Shown here: piece after piece, positions 48,812-62,256 of the stretch | Layout of the letters: every line of letters begins with the position of its first letter | Numbering within the stretch: the stretch's first letter is position 1 | Assembly: GCA_025267735.1 (NCBI GenBank) | Contig: CM046309.1 | Location: 30,326,702 to 30,390,701, forward strand | Source: Mactra quadrangularis | Lineage: Eukaryota > Mollusca > Bivalvia > Venerida > Mactridae | DNA length: 64,000 nt | Direction of reading: 5' to 3' | Translations under genes and position numbers: made by a program | The notes under the pieces: generated by a model | Told to the model about the DNA's origin: nothing | Databases searched by the model: none | Seen by the model: the letters and a program-made list of their open reading frames with translations, nothing else

Positions 48812-51800
48812 ATGAAATTTGATGACGTGCTGGAACAAATTGGGACGTTTGGAATTTATCAGAAATTTATATTCGCGTTATCTTGTATTCCTGAAGTATT
48901 TGCTGGACTTTTTCTATTAAATACTGTATTTTTACTCGATATTCCAAACCACAGGTAATGTCACATTTATTTTAAAAAATAGCTTTAAAGTTTTATCGAC
49001 TCTTTTCATAATTTTCCTTGCAGTATTAACTTTAGCTTGTTTTGCAATTGTGTATACTTCTTGTGCATATACAGTAGGAGTATGACATTTTTTCTACAAT
49101 TCTTTCATTGCTCTCATCAACAAACGATATATTCCTTTTTATAATGCATATTCAATGGTATTATTTTATTGATATATATATAATTGGAAATATATTATAC
49201 ATGTAGTACCATTGTGCTGTGTATGGACATTATGCTATACATGGGGGTATGGAAAATGGAATTAAAGAGATAAATTTTTAATACGTTTAGATAATTATGA
49301 GTATGTGCATTGTTAAAAGTTTTTAATTCTATATTTTATTTTTCAATCTGGATTCTTTGATACTTTGTTTGTCATGATGCATAATCAATGTTGAATACTG
49401 TTAAAATATCTTTATGAATATCTATCTTTAATTTTACTTAATTAAATGCTTTCATTTGTTCATTTGCTTTCAAATGTTTTTTTTTTGTCCAAACTATATT
49501 CAACAGATGTAAGATTCCAGGATATGAAAACGATACCTATAAAGTACAGAATGCTGAACATGAAGATTTTATAAACAAATATATACCAACATCTGATGAT
49601 TATGATTATAATAGATGTTATGTTTGCCATTATGATAACATTGACAATCACATTATCTATGAACGGTAGGTAAAATTGTATGAATAAATTTCAACTTTTA
49701 GCATACAGGCCAATGAGTCGTAAAATGCAATGTACATGTATTAGTTAATTAACATTTTTCAGACCATTTGTTAAATTAAATTGTCCGTTCAACATTTGTC
49801 ATATAGTTGTCATATTAATATATAATTGAGCTACAACCTTGAGAGTCAGACTGTTGCTGAGCTTGGGGTCCAGTTTAGGTTTAGTCTTTAGTAGACTGTC
49901 GGAGAAACTGTCGAGTTGTAGATTGGAGCACGTTTGGCTATCATACAAATCATAGCAGTAAACTTCAGTGTTTGAATAGACTTTAAACTTGTCAACTGGC
50001 TTATTATGTGTTTGAATTTTGATATTGCATATACGACCATGGCATTGTAATATACAAGTTTAATTTCTAGTATGATTTGACTTAAATTTAGATACATTTT
50101 TAGGAACATGCTGAAGAGATAATGTACAATGATAAACAACATATGCTATCCTAATTTGTTTGGATTGAAGAGGTATCATTGCAAGAAAGTAACTTAAAAT
50201 GGTTTTGGCACCAACTCACGACTTGTAGTACGGTGTACAATGGTTTTAAGCATTTTTTTTTCGTAGATCGTTTATTCATTTAGCTGTTTTATTTTACAGT
50301 GATGTATCGTTTGAACAGAACTGTTCACTCCCTGATGCTACCAAATGTAATAAATGGGTGTATGATAAAACAGACATTCTAAGTACGTTTGTTACACAGG
50401 TATACTATCAATTTGAATACCGTTTTCTCTTGTTATAGAACTCACACTTTTGAAGTCATTGTGAATCAATTTTGACGACTTTGTCTCATGATGTTCATAA
50501 TTCAATTTAATGCCTTTAGAAACTCAGAAGAAAAACGGCATTATTTTGCTTAACAGATGCCTTATAAGAAACAATAAGTACAAACTTAATGAATTTTGTT
50601 ATGATTTGAATTTATTTAAGCTTCATATGCTTTGGACTTAAAATAAGTTAGATATAATGCGAAAATCGCCTCAATATTAGAGTGGCTTTTAGATGAATTC
50701 AAAACTAAAATAAAATATTTAAAGTTATCATATGGTCATAAAATTGTCAGATTAATAATTATGTTATCCTTAATAAAATGTATGTAGTATAATCTATTAG
50801 TTTAAGTCTTGTACAATTTTGTGAAAGCTTTTAGCAATGTACACTTCATTAATTTTCACATTATTTAGATTGACCTAGTTTGTGATAAAGAAATATGGGT
50901 AGCAAATATACAGATGATATTTTATGGTGGTATGTTGGTGGGTTCTGTAGTTAGCGGTGTTTTAGCAGACAAGTTAGTAATCTTTGGTAACTAAATGATA
51001 TCTAAGAATGACCATTACTGTTGGAAGTAATGTGTCTATGTGAAATAGTAAGGTTATATTGGCCACAAAGTTTCTGTGAAGCTACGGAAAAAATACTATA
51101 ACTGTGGTCCCTTTACTAGATAGGAAATAGTACTTGACATAATGGTATCAATATATGTTCTAAGAAGAAAAAGTATCATCTAGAAGCAAGAATAGAAAGT
51201 TGGCCAACATGTCATTTGCATTTATAAATATAGCAAGTGTGCACAGTGTAAAAACACAGTAATTTAAGACAAATTTCACCAAACATATGTTTGCTAGTCA
51301 ATATGGAAATTCTTTCGTGAACAATCAAATTATTTAACTCTAGCAATACGATTGATGCGGAGCAAATCTCGTAAACCAAAAGGTTATCAATTTCACTTAA
51401 GTCTTTATTCGCACGTACATTTAGTTTAATTGAATTTCAGATCAGTAAATTAAATATTTAAAATGTCTTTTTAATTAAAACTGAATAGCGTACAGTTAAT
51501 TGGATTTGACGGTTAACGTTTTATATGAGTACACATACATAGCGTGGTATTGTTATATCATAACCTAAAGAAGTACATATGATTACAAGATGACTTTTAC
51601 AGTACTTTAAAGATAACATTATTTTTGTACAAATGTAAAAGGGCAATGTTCCTCTAAAAAAACATTTGTTTTGATAATGAAATATTTGAGTACAGTTTGC
51701 ACACGAGACATACTCTAACAGCAAAATCACTATGTCAAGAAATAACCACCATTAAGAAACGATGATTTAATTTTTTGTCATCATATGACAGTGTAAAGTA

Positions 51801-54800
51801 GCAAGAATGCCATTCGTATGTCTTGAATAAAGATCTTCAAACTTCATGTATGATTTTGTTCTGGCATGACAAAATATTTCTGCTTATAAAAGAAAATTCA
51901 GATTATAAAGCCAAAGTTAGAAATGTAAAGGTAAATAAAAGGTAGAATCAAATATAAATGTGTTTCCAAAGTTACAATTATGCAAATATATGTAAATGAT
52001 TAGTAAAAACTATATACGGTATCATGGTTATTCTATTTTTGTTACAAGTTCGATTTCTATTTCACCAACTTCATTTCAACCACGTTTCATATTTTCACTT
52101 TAATGAAAATATTAAAATGATCATTTTCACTTTTTATTTTAAATTTAATAATGAGAGAATAATTATAAAACTTCATCTATTATAGATATGGAAGGAAAAT
52201 AGTAACATATATATCTATGTTAGTAATGGTGACATCATCTATTGGTTTATCTTGGGCTAATACGTTATGGTTATTCTGTCTACTAGAGTTTATACTAGGT
52301 GGCGCTGTTGTTGCTTCATTTATGCCAATTTATGTAATCAGTAAGTGTTCTTTCATAACATACGTATGAAACAATAGTTTGTGCAAAATGACTTGATACA
52401 GTACACGCTTCAGTAACTTCACTGCTGTAAACTTATTTTTGATTTTTTACTCAGGTAAAGTTCAAAAGCTTACCATGCCATTTCTTTTTTCCGTTTTCGT
52501 AATGTCAAAATAGTTAACCTAAAAGTTTTATGATTTCTCCAAGGTTTTCAGTCATTTTATCGCACGACAATGGCTTACATGCTCTTAATTAATACACATT
52601 GACATACTAGTATCGTAAATGCTGTCAATACACATTGACATACTAGTTTCGTAAATGCTGTCAATATACATTGACATACTAGTTTCGTAAATGCTGTCAA
52701 TACACATTGACATACTAGTATCGTAAATGCTGTCAATACACATTGACATACTAGTATCGTAAATGTTGTCAATACACATTGACATACAAGTATCGTAAAT
52801 GCTGTCAATACACATTGACATACTAGTATCGTAAATGCTGTCAATACACATTGACATACTAGTATCGTAAATGGGCGCGAACGGAAGGTTTGTCTACGTA
52901 CAGTATATTTGACATTGAATGCTTGTGATACCTGTTATTAAATACGTCAATATGATCCAAATACGTGTATAGGTTATTTTGGATGGCACTGAATATTTGA
53001 CATTGAGCGTATATGGTACCCGTTATTAAATACGTCAATATGATCCAAATACTTGTATAGGTTATTTGGGATTGCACTGAATATTTGACATTGAACGCAT
53101 ATGGTACCCGTTATTAAATTCGTAAAATTATCCAAATACGTGTAAAGGTTATTTGGGATTGCACTGAGTATTTGATATTGAACGCATATGGTACCCGTTA
53201 TTAGATACGCCATGATGATCTAAATACTTTTCGATAGTCAAACTAATCATCAACTCTCTCATGCTGGTACTCTGTAGTGTGACTGTGATTTTACTAGCTT
53301 ATATCAACATTGATTATAACATAATGTTTGATCAAACTTTTTTTTTAATTTACTAAAGAAGCAGTATTTGATTCCCCTCTTTGAGTTAAGTGTGACAATA
53401 TTTAGATCTACAAATACCCGTATGAGAGCATTTATCTTTTTCGCTCAGTATTGTAGCTTGACCAAATATAGGCCCACCTGGGACGTATTTTATAATTCAT
53501 TATACTTTGATGGTAGATTTATTTAGAACACATTTGAGTAACCAGTATGGTTCACATGTGTGATGAATGCGATTTACAATATAATGCCTTATGTCTTGCC
53601 TGAAGTCACTGTGAACAAGCTATTAATAAGCCATTTAATATGAAATATGAAAACAATATTGAATTGTGATTTAGAAGGTTAGAATAAATACAGCTGTATA
53701 GTTTATCTGTTACAAAACACAATCTGTTACATAACATTACAAATCATAATTGTCATATATATTTTTATCATGCTGCCGTTAATAGATGCTTGCCTGAAAA
53801 CATGAAAGATACATGTAATAATGATAAACATCTGTTGGTTGTTAAAGTCTTTTAAATTATGTATGTGAAGACAGCAGTAACGGCAGTACAGCAGTACAGC
53901 AGTATAGCCTTACTGCCATAATTTTCGGCAGTACAGCAGTACAGCCTTACTGCCAGAATTTTCGGCAGTACAGCAGTAACGTCTTACTGCTAGAATTTTC
54001 GGCAGTACAGCAGTACAGCCTTACTGCTAGAATGTTTCGGCAGTACAGCAGTAAAGCCTTACTGCTAGAGTTTTCGGCAGTACAGCAGTAAAGCCTTACT
54101 GTTAGAATTTTCGGCAGTACAGCATTACTGTTAGAATTTTCGACAGTAATTCTAGCAGTAAGGCTGTACTGCCGAAAAATTCTAGCAGTAAGGCTGTACT
54201 GCCGAAAATTCTAGCAGTAAGACGTTACTGTTGTACTGCTGTACTGCCGAAAATTCTGGCAGTAAGGCTGTACTGCCGAAAATTCTGGCAGTAAGGCTGT
54301 ACTGCTGTACTGCCGTTACTGCTGTCTTCACATACATAGTAAATAGAAATCAATGACCAAATGCACGTGTTTTATCTTTATTATCCTTTAATTGAAAAGC
54401 TGAAAAATTAGCAACAATACGTATACCCGTATATAGTTACTTTATTCACTTAACATAAGAATAACCATGTTTCAACCTTATCCCTTTATTCTGGGGAATT
54501 CATTTTCTTTTATAGCCCTAGAAATAACAGGTACAGACAGACGTGTATGGCCTGGTATTGTTTCGAATCTACCATACACTGCAGGCTTATTGATACTGAC
54601 TGGTGTAGCATATTGGTGTAAAGATTGGTTTGATATACAATTATATACATCTCTTCCTGGTGTCATCCTTATCAGTTTCTGGTGGTAGGTACCACATTAG
54701 TAAAATATGGATTACATTACCCACCACATGCCAACCTAAGTATTAAAGATACTCATTCACACTTAAATATCAACTTTTTCTAAAACTATCAAAATTGTAT

Positions 54801-57380
54801 GGAAACATTTTTGGAAGCAGGCAAGAAATGTTCTAATAATGACAATTTTAGTGCAAATTATCATATAACTACAAATGATGATGTTTCGTGTAGTAAATAT
54901 CTAGCCCGTATGTCACGGTATAGACACTTTAAGTGCATTTTTGTGACCTTTATTGTATATTTCTTGCAATATATAGGCCAGTTTGTCTTAAAATAATAAG
55001 AATTATTTTTTGGCACAATTACAAGCAGTGAATGGTATTTTGAAATTATAGAAAAAATAAACCAAATACAATATATGTAATATATCACACTTGGCAATAG
55101 TGTAATTGAAGCTTGTATTTGTTTCGTTGTTCCTTTTTGTAGGATAATACCAGAATCCCCAAGATGGCTTCTAACAAAAGGTCGTGTAACAGAAGCTATA
55201 GCAATCATAGAGAAGATGGCTAAATGGAATGGTAAACCACCACCAGATAGATTACTTGAATTAAAACCAGAAGACAATGAAGAAGATTCTAGTTGCATTA
55301 TGTTGTTTAATACAAGAAAACAGTTGTTACTCACTTGTATCATATTCTTTAATTGGTTTGTTTGTTTCCATGATTTTAATTAGTTTTCAACCTATTTCAG
55401 TTACTTACCGAGTCTTATTCACATAAGCTTCCTCGTCATTTCTTTTATCGTTTTTCGTGTTGAGAACGGTAAAAAGTTCCCTGTTCCAAAAAATATTGTA
55501 TCATTGAACTTCTATGAGCCGGAAAGACCTCCCATCACCGGAATCTTCGTTTCGTGTTAGTGTGCTAGGCATTGTTATTAGGCTCCAATCGAATTGTCAA
55601 TATGGTCAACAAAAAAAATGTGATACATGCACTTCACTTTAACAGGGCCGTAGATTCGAACTCATCTATCGCATATGGCTCCCTTTTGTCAGAATCAATG
55701 CTCTTTGCGTCAGAAAGTTTACAGGTGCTTGCCAGTAATAAAAGTCTAGTACTGGTGTTCCCAGAAATGATGAAGAGTTGAATACCGCCTAATGTACTGC
55801 TTTATGTAATGAAACAACAAAAAGTCAAAACTAACGCGCCTGTTCAACTAAAAGCTTCATTGTATAATATGAAATGAAGTGTAAGCCTTATCTTATTTTG
55901 CAGGGCTGCAGTTGCTTTAGCTTACTTTGGGTTAGCATTAAACTCAGGAAATTTACATGGTGATTTATATTTGAACTTTGCTCTATCTGGCCTGGTAGAG
56001 GTACCAGCTTATATAATGGTGATTGCTCTAGTTGACAGAGTAGGACGTAGAAAATTATACAGTGTTACAATGATTGTTGGAGGCCTATCATGTGCTTCTA
56101 CATTACTTGCAATCAAATTTGGATCAGAAGGTTTGATATTATGCGGTGGTTTGTTTATTATATTACACCTTAGAAGAATAAACCATAATTTCTTAAAGCT
56201 AAAATAACTAAAATTTAACAAAATAATTTGATGCGAATCAATGCATATAATTTATATTCACTTTTCAAAACGTATATATTAAACTAGCGCATTGACTCTT
56301 CCATTAGACTCATTAGATCAGCACTATTAAAGATGTTTCTGATCGTAGTTAGAAAGCTGTGCTCTTTATTGAATATCATGTTTTTACATCGTGTCATAAT
56401 AGGAGCGGCTATTTTAATTAATATCAATTGTGTACTTTAATCATATTATAAAAATATGGCATTTTAAGTATGTTTACTTAATTATTTGTTAATACTTCTG
56501 TGTTCTTTGGTGCTTTGCAACATTATTATCCCATTTTAACCACGTCACGTGGTATTGCCACCGTGCTAACTGTTATACTCGATTGAATAAGTCATTTAAA
56601 TCATCATTGTCGTATTTTATAGATACAAACGTGCTAGTTACAATATTATCAATGGTTGGACGTCTTTGTGTTACAGCAGCGTTTGCTGTAGCATATATAC
56701 ATAGTGCTGAATTATTTCCAACTGTTGTTAGAAATGCTGGACTAGGTGGTGCTTCTTTATTTGCTAGAGTTGGAACGATGGTGGCACCTTATATAGTAGT
56801 CTTGGTGAGTTTCTCTTAAGCGTCTATATTAATGGTTATATCGTCCAGCTTAATAAGGCTTTTGTATTGCTAATGCTTGTTTTATTTCATAGCAAATTTA
56901 CGTTGTAAGATCATTTTCTTGCATTTTAATTTTAAGTTATAGTATAATTATGGACATACAGCACTAATATTTAGCTTGATTATACCCATGCAATGAATGG
57001 CCAAACAACCGAACGGGTATTAAACGGTTAACTTCTTTAGCATAATAAGGAACAAAGCACAGTAAATTAAGCTCCTTTATATATATACAACCTTGTTTAT
57101 TTCACGTTTTAAGTCCAAAATGCTTTATGAGAAGAGAAATGTCACTAAATTAAGACAATTCCACCATCAAGACCATCGAATTTTAAGGTTATTATTTTTT
57201 CTGTATTTTATATTATAATTATCATAGAGTAGTTCAGCTGGTGGTATAATGAAGGAAGCTCTACCATTGTTAGTATTTGGCGTTGTATCATTACTGTCAG
57301 GAGTCTTATCTCTATTGTTACCAGAGACATTAAATATTGATCTACCAGATTCTCTTCAGATCACAAATATCAAAATATAA
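48812..57380 (+). CDS. SLC22-like organic ion transporter 2, 10 exons, short C-terminus
   Basis: Exons: 48812-48954, 49507-49665, 50300-50399, 50869-50972, 52186-52340, 54516-54684, 55143-55355, 55904-56130, 56623-56804, 57228-57380; 534 aa. A tandem paralogue of the preceding gene with the same intron positions and phases. It shows MKFDDVLEQIGTFGIYQKF at the N-terminus, the Cys-rich first loop (CKIPGYENDTYK, NRCYVCHYDN, NCS, WVYD), an intact motif A (LADKYGRK), IIPESPRWLLTKGR, VDRVGRRKLY and ELFPTVVRNAGLGGASLFAR. It ends LQITNIKI-stop. The stop is 3 bp upstream of a good donor (ATG|GTAAGT, 57384) at about the place where gene 1 has its last intron, so the tail exon of gene 1 has no coding counterpart here. 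Intron 5 carries two minisatellites and a 480-bp palindrome. Substrate is unknown. Confidence 0.92.
52592..52872. repeat. 36-bp minisatellite, ~7.8 copies
   Basis: Unit ATACACATTGACATACTAGT followed by ATCGTAAATGCTGTCA, nearly identical copies with A/T variation after CTAGT. It lies in intron 5 of SLC22-like gene 2. The 89-90 codon frames on the minus strand exist because 36 is a multiple of 3; they are not genes. Confidence 0.92.
52905..53228. repeat. 88-bp minisatellite, ~3.7 copies
   Basis: The unit starts near TATTTGACATTGAACGCATA and contains TGGTACCCGTTATTAAATAC and GGTTATTTGGGATTGCACTG. Copies begin near 52905, 52991, 53079 and 53166. It directly follows the 36-bp array, separated by about 30 bp. 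Confidence 0.88.
53858..54338. mobile_element. 480-bp palindromic element made of CAGTACAGCAGTA repeats
   Basis: The left end TATGTATGTGAAGACAGCAG is exactly mirrored at 54338. Both halves are arrays of a ~37-bp unit (GGCAGTACAGCAGTAAAGCC, TTACTGCTAGAATTTTC) in opposite orientation, meeting near 54120-54150. A TA dinucleotide lies at both outer edges, compatible with a TA target. It sits in intron 5 of SLC22-like gene 2 and has no open frame. Confidence 0.85.
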
Positions 57381-57470
57381 TGGTAAGTGATACAGTGATT
57401 GTGTATACCAGTACCTGTATATGAGTCAAAATATATTTTTGCAACAAAACTGGCATATCAAATTCAAAAA

Positions 57471-57476
57471 AATAAA
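57471..57476 (+). terminator. Probable poly(A) signal of SLC22-like gene 2
   Basis: AATAAA 91 bp after the TAA at 57378-57380. Use of this site would end the transcript before any distal exon. Confidence 0.4.
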
Positions 57477-58650
57477 GTATGTTTGAGAGTGACTTGGAGT
57501 ATGTTTTTTGTTTGATTGAAGCATACTCTTAAGAACCCATGTAAAAATGACCAATATTTCGATCTGTTTAGAGCAAAAAATATTATAATACCTGACCATG
57601 GTTTCATCACTTCCTTCATGTAACGAATTTTTATCATTGTATTTCTGGCTTATGATAAGACCTATTCACTTTATTTTTGTTGGAAAACTTCAATTAAAAT
57701 ATGTTTTAATGTTATGTTTATTGTTTTTTGTAATGCAATGACTGTTCCTCGTTCGACATGCGTGTACGCACAGAAGGGGTAGATACGGCATTTTACGAAT
57801 GCTATTTGTTTTACTGTAAAAATAAAAAGCGTCAGAATGGTTATCTTTGTAGTTGATTTCATAAAATCGAATTATCCCTTTAAATGCACCACACATCACA
57901 AGTGCTGTCAGAACTATGAAGAAAATAAAACGTTCCAACATGACTCGTTACGCTACTGAATGATACGTTACATCAGAGAACATTTTGTGTTACAGGAAGG
58001 AGTAAATAACTGAAATTCGTAAAAATTTTAATAAATACTGAACAAAGAATATGAACATAATAACGAAATGAAAGATTAACATTTAAAAAATTGTCTTGTG
58101 AATGTTTTATACTTCAGATTAAAGTTATTCGAGTAAGGTAGAAATTTAATATACTTATTTGTTACATGAAAGAATATGGTCTGTTACAGTAAGGAAAGTT
58201 GATTATAAAATTTGATTTTGCAGACTGAAAACAACTTAGGTTACGCATTATTGTACTATCAGTATGATAAACATAAAAGCGTTTTAATATTTAATGTTTT
58301 ATACTTCAGATAAAAGTAATTCGAGTTAGGTCAAAGCTTAAAATACTTATTTGTTACATTAAAGAATTATGTATGTTACAGTAAGGAAAGTTGATAATAA
58401 AACTTAATATTGTAGACTAAAAACAACTTAAGTAACGCAGTGTTGTACAATCTAATATCAAAGAGTAATAGTTCGACTTAAACTATTTTGTTAGGTTGTT
58501 TCACCACTGAACAATACATGGTGACCAACACCATAAACTAGCACTCAATGACAACAAAAGGAAAATGGCTTACATTTTTTTCAGCCTTGAAAAATGATAA
58601 AACTAAATGTTCAATATTTCTGATCTTTTTATGTTTCGTTTTTTACGTAG
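57477..58650. other. Spacer with a ~194-bp direct duplication at 58098-58447
   Basis: TTTAATGTTTTATACTTCAG-type sequence followed by TTACAGTAAGGAAAGTTGAT and AAACAACTTA occurs twice, offset by about 194 bp (58098-58255 and 58291-58447), with moderate divergence. The open frames at 57671-57941 on the minus strand show no recognisable motif. Nothing else is seen. Confidence 0.55.
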
Positions 58651-58762
58651 AATGTCGATGCCAATAGACACTCATGTTAAATCTTTGTTAATGAGAAGAA
58701 TAAATCCCTCACGAGCTATTATCAAGCAGAAACTTATTCTTTCTCTGGGAACTGTTTTCAAG
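58651..58762 (+). other. Orphan exon candidate with a GC-type donor
   Basis: TTTTTTACGTAG precedes it and AAG|GCAAGT follows; AG|GCAAGT is the consensus of GC-AG introns. An ATG at 58652 opens a frame MSMPIDTHVKSLLMRRINPS... that stays open through the exon (stop at 58772 if unspliced). No family is recognised. It could also be an untranslated exon joined to the unused donor at 57384, or chance. Confidence 0.25.
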
Positions 58763-58839
58763 GCAAGTTGGTAAAATGACATTACTCACATCTAACCACA
58801 TTTCTAGAAACATATGAGTTTCTATGCCAGACTCTACAA

Positions 58840-60735
58840 ATAGACAAAAATCGGTTGGCATCTACACTACAAAAAGACAAAAAGTCGGTTGGCAACCAAG
58901 TAGATACTACAAGTAGAAAGATCGGTTGGCATATTCACTCAATAAATAGACAAAATAGGTTAGCTTCTAGACTATACAAATAGACAAAAACGGTCGGCTT
59001 CTAGTAGCTACGAATGGACAAAATGGGTTGTCATTAAAGTTCATCAAAACGACAAAAATCTGTTAAAATACAGATTCTACCAATCGACTAATATCGGTTG
59101 GCATCTAGACTCAACAGATAGACAAATATAGGTTTGCATCTAGACTTTACATATAGACAAAGTTAGTCGGTATCTGGACTCTATAAATACACAAAAATCG
59201 GTTGGCATCTTTACTCTACAAATAAATGAAAATCTGTTGGCATCCAGCCCATAAAAGTAGAACAAAACGAATGGCATCTACACTCCACTATTAAACAATA
59301 TTCGGTTCGCATATGCACTCTATAAATAGACAAAATTTGGTTGGCACCTGCATTCTACAATTTAAAAAAAAACGGTTGGCATCTAGACAATTTAAATTGA
59401 CAAACAACATTTAGTATATAGACTAAATAAATAGACAAAATCAGTTGGTATCCAGACTCTTCAAATTTTCAATAATCAGTTGGCATCTTGCTTGTACAAA
59501 TAGACAAAATTTGGTTGGCATCTAGCCTCAACCAATCGACAAAAATCAGTTGTCATCTAGACTCAACAAATATACACATTAGGTTGTCATTCAGACTCAA
59601 CAAATAGACAAATTTGTTTGGTACCTAAACTCTTCAAACAGACGAAATTCGGTTGGCATCTATATTCAACTAATTGACAAATTCGGTTTGCATCTAGACT
59701 CAACAAATAGACAATCTCAGTTGGCTTCTAAACTCTAGGTAGAGACCAAAATAGGTTGGCATCTACACTCTACAAAAAGATAAAATTCGATTGGCTAGAC
59801 AAATGAAGTTGGCATCTAGACTCACCAAAAGGCAACTTTGGTCTGCATCTAGACTCAACTAATTGACAAATTCGGTTTGCATCTAAACTCAACAAATAGA
59901 CAATCTCGGTTGGCTTCTAGACTCTACCTATAGACCGAAATCGGTTGATGTCTATCCTGTAAATAAAGGCCAAAATTCGGTTGGCATTTACACTAAAAAG
60001 CTAGACAATTGAGGTTGGCATCTAGACTCACCAAAAGGCAACTTTGGTCTGCATCTAGACTCAACGAATAGACAAATAGGGTTCGCATCTAAACTCAACA
60101 AATACACAATACGGCTGGCTTCTAGACTCTACGTATAGACCGAAATCGGTTAGTATCTAGCCAGTACAGATATGCCAAAATAGGTTGACATCTACACTAA
60201 ATATCAACTTAAATCGGATGGCATCAAGACTTAGCAAGTAGACGGAAAACGGTTGGGTGCAAGACTGTTGATATCGACAAAACTCGAGTACATTTAGAGA
60301 TTACAAATCGTGCAAAATCGGACTCCACAAATGAACTATGATCGGTTGGCATCTAGACTTCACAAATGGATGAAAATCGGATCCAGGATCTGCAATTGGT
60401 CCAAAATTAATAGTCAAATTTGCTCTTCAAAGCGTCAAAAATTGATTGGCATCAAGACTCCACATTTTGACAAAAATCGGTTGGCATCCAGAAATCGTCC
60501 ACAATCAGTTGGCAATTAGACTCTACGAGTCGACCTAATTGGATTGGCATCTAGACTCAAAATCAATAGAAAAGCGGTTGACATCCAAGCTCTGCAAATC
60601 GTCCAAACTCCATTGACAGGAAACATTTTCAAATAACCCAAAGTCTGTGGGTATCTAGACAGCACAAATCAACAAAAATCGGTTGGGATCCAACGTCTGC
60701 AAGAGGACCAAAATTGGTTTGCATATGCAATTTAC
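58840..60735. repeat. Degenerate ~35-bp tandem array, ~50 copies
   Basis: Unit approximately TCGGTTGGCATCTAGACTCA followed by ACAAATAGACAAAA. The copies are highly diverged and period drifts around 34-36 bp. A few larger blocks recur, such as GGCAACTTTGGTCTGCATCT at about 59829 and 60039. The 69-codon frame at 60310 is a shadow. Confidence 0.88.
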
Positions 60736-62256
60736 AAAACGTCTGTAAATACTCCTTAAACGTGTATTTTACCATGTAAATGCCATTGAAATATTACCAT
60801 TATAGTTTGGTATTTTTGTACAATCAGCTACGTTACATCCTCATAACAAAACATAATTTTATATCAATATTATTCCTATAAACAAATGAGAGTTATTCCT
60901 TGGTGTAACACATTCTTTTTGATCAATCTATAATACACAAAAGGTACCAAACTTTCTGTTAAAGTACGAGTATACAAAACAGCACACATAGCTAACTCAA
61001 CTTTACATCGATTATATCCATTAAAACAAAAGTTGAAAACTATTTTCTACTAAAATTTCCTTGCTGTTTCAAAATCACTCCTTGGTGTTACAAATTTTAT
61101 TGTTACATCACTGAATGTTACATAAAGGATGTATTTCATACATTTCATCATTTTATTAGACTCAGCATGTCAGTTATCTTCCCTCTTATTTAAAATGGTC
61201 TTACCTATGATAAATGTAGTTTTATTCTTCGCTCAGATTAGTAGATGTCTGTATTTCAAACAGGTTTCTGATTGTTACATAAAGGATCAGTTAGAAATGT
61301 ACGCAACCACCTCTTGCCCTTGAGGATATAATTTTTGGTATTTGGCATCAAGAACGCGTGTTCTGGTTGCAGCCATATTGTTGTAAAGGAATACTTTTCA
61401 AAAAGGATACCAATGACGAATCTTTTGTAAATGGAGGAATAGTTGTATTTACTATTTATCAAGCTATGTTACAGCATGGAAGTAGTTTTTGGGGACAACA
61501 AACGGAATAGAAAAAATACATTAATTAGTTATTGTACTATGTGTATAAGTGTGTTTTTCTGTGCAAATATGGATGAACTAAATGAAGAAAATAACTTCAT
61601 TACTTTGGCATAAGGTTTCAACAAGTATTTTTGACCAAAATCACCAAATATTTACTTGGGAGACATTGAAAATAGTCACTTTTGCTTGATTTAAATGATT
61701 TTTAAAGCATTTTCTTCATGTCCTCATATGTATTTTATGCGTAAATTATATCCGGATAGGTACATTCCACTACTTAAAAGTTGTTTTATATTCCATACAT
61801 CACAAAAACAAGTTGATTTGGCCTGGGACCTACTTTTGTTGCAAAAATATATTTTGACTCATATGCATGTTTGTTTGTTCTTTGTTAATATGTATTTGTC
61901 TGTGTATGTTCATGACCAGAAGCCTAATGAAAAAGCTTAATGCTGAATAAACATACTTTATTGTACTGTATATACATGTATAGCTTCCTCAGCTTGTTAT
62001 GTAACTCGGCTTTTAAAGTCAGACCTTAAACTTGGGACGCATATCATAGTTGAACAACTGACTTCAAGGTTAGTGGTTGGAAGGGTGACCACAAGATTAC
62101 TGTTGGCTCCGTGCATGTTGCATTTAACAAATAATGCTAACTTGATTCATATATATTTAAATCATACAAAAACCCTTGATGACACCCTAGAGTAGGGGTT
62201 GCTTTTATACGATCCAAAGAACACAAAAATTCTTACAAAAATAATGCTCACTAAAG
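60736..62256. other. Spacer, no gene seen
   Basis: AT-rich. The word TGTTACATAAAGGAT occurs twice (about 61117 and 61274). Frames of 64-81 codons (61129, 61256, 61695) have no recognisable motif, homologue or splice context. Confidence 0.5.

Noticed and set aside
52575..52857. Minus-strand frames with CQCVLTAFTILV or SMCIDSIYDT repeats, and a CRISPR-like look
   Set aside because: The array is a plain 36-bp tandem repeat with no unique spacers, in an intron of an animal gene.
61695..61940. 81-codon frame in the 3' spacer
   Set aside because: No recognisable motif, AT-rich composition and no splice or promoter context.
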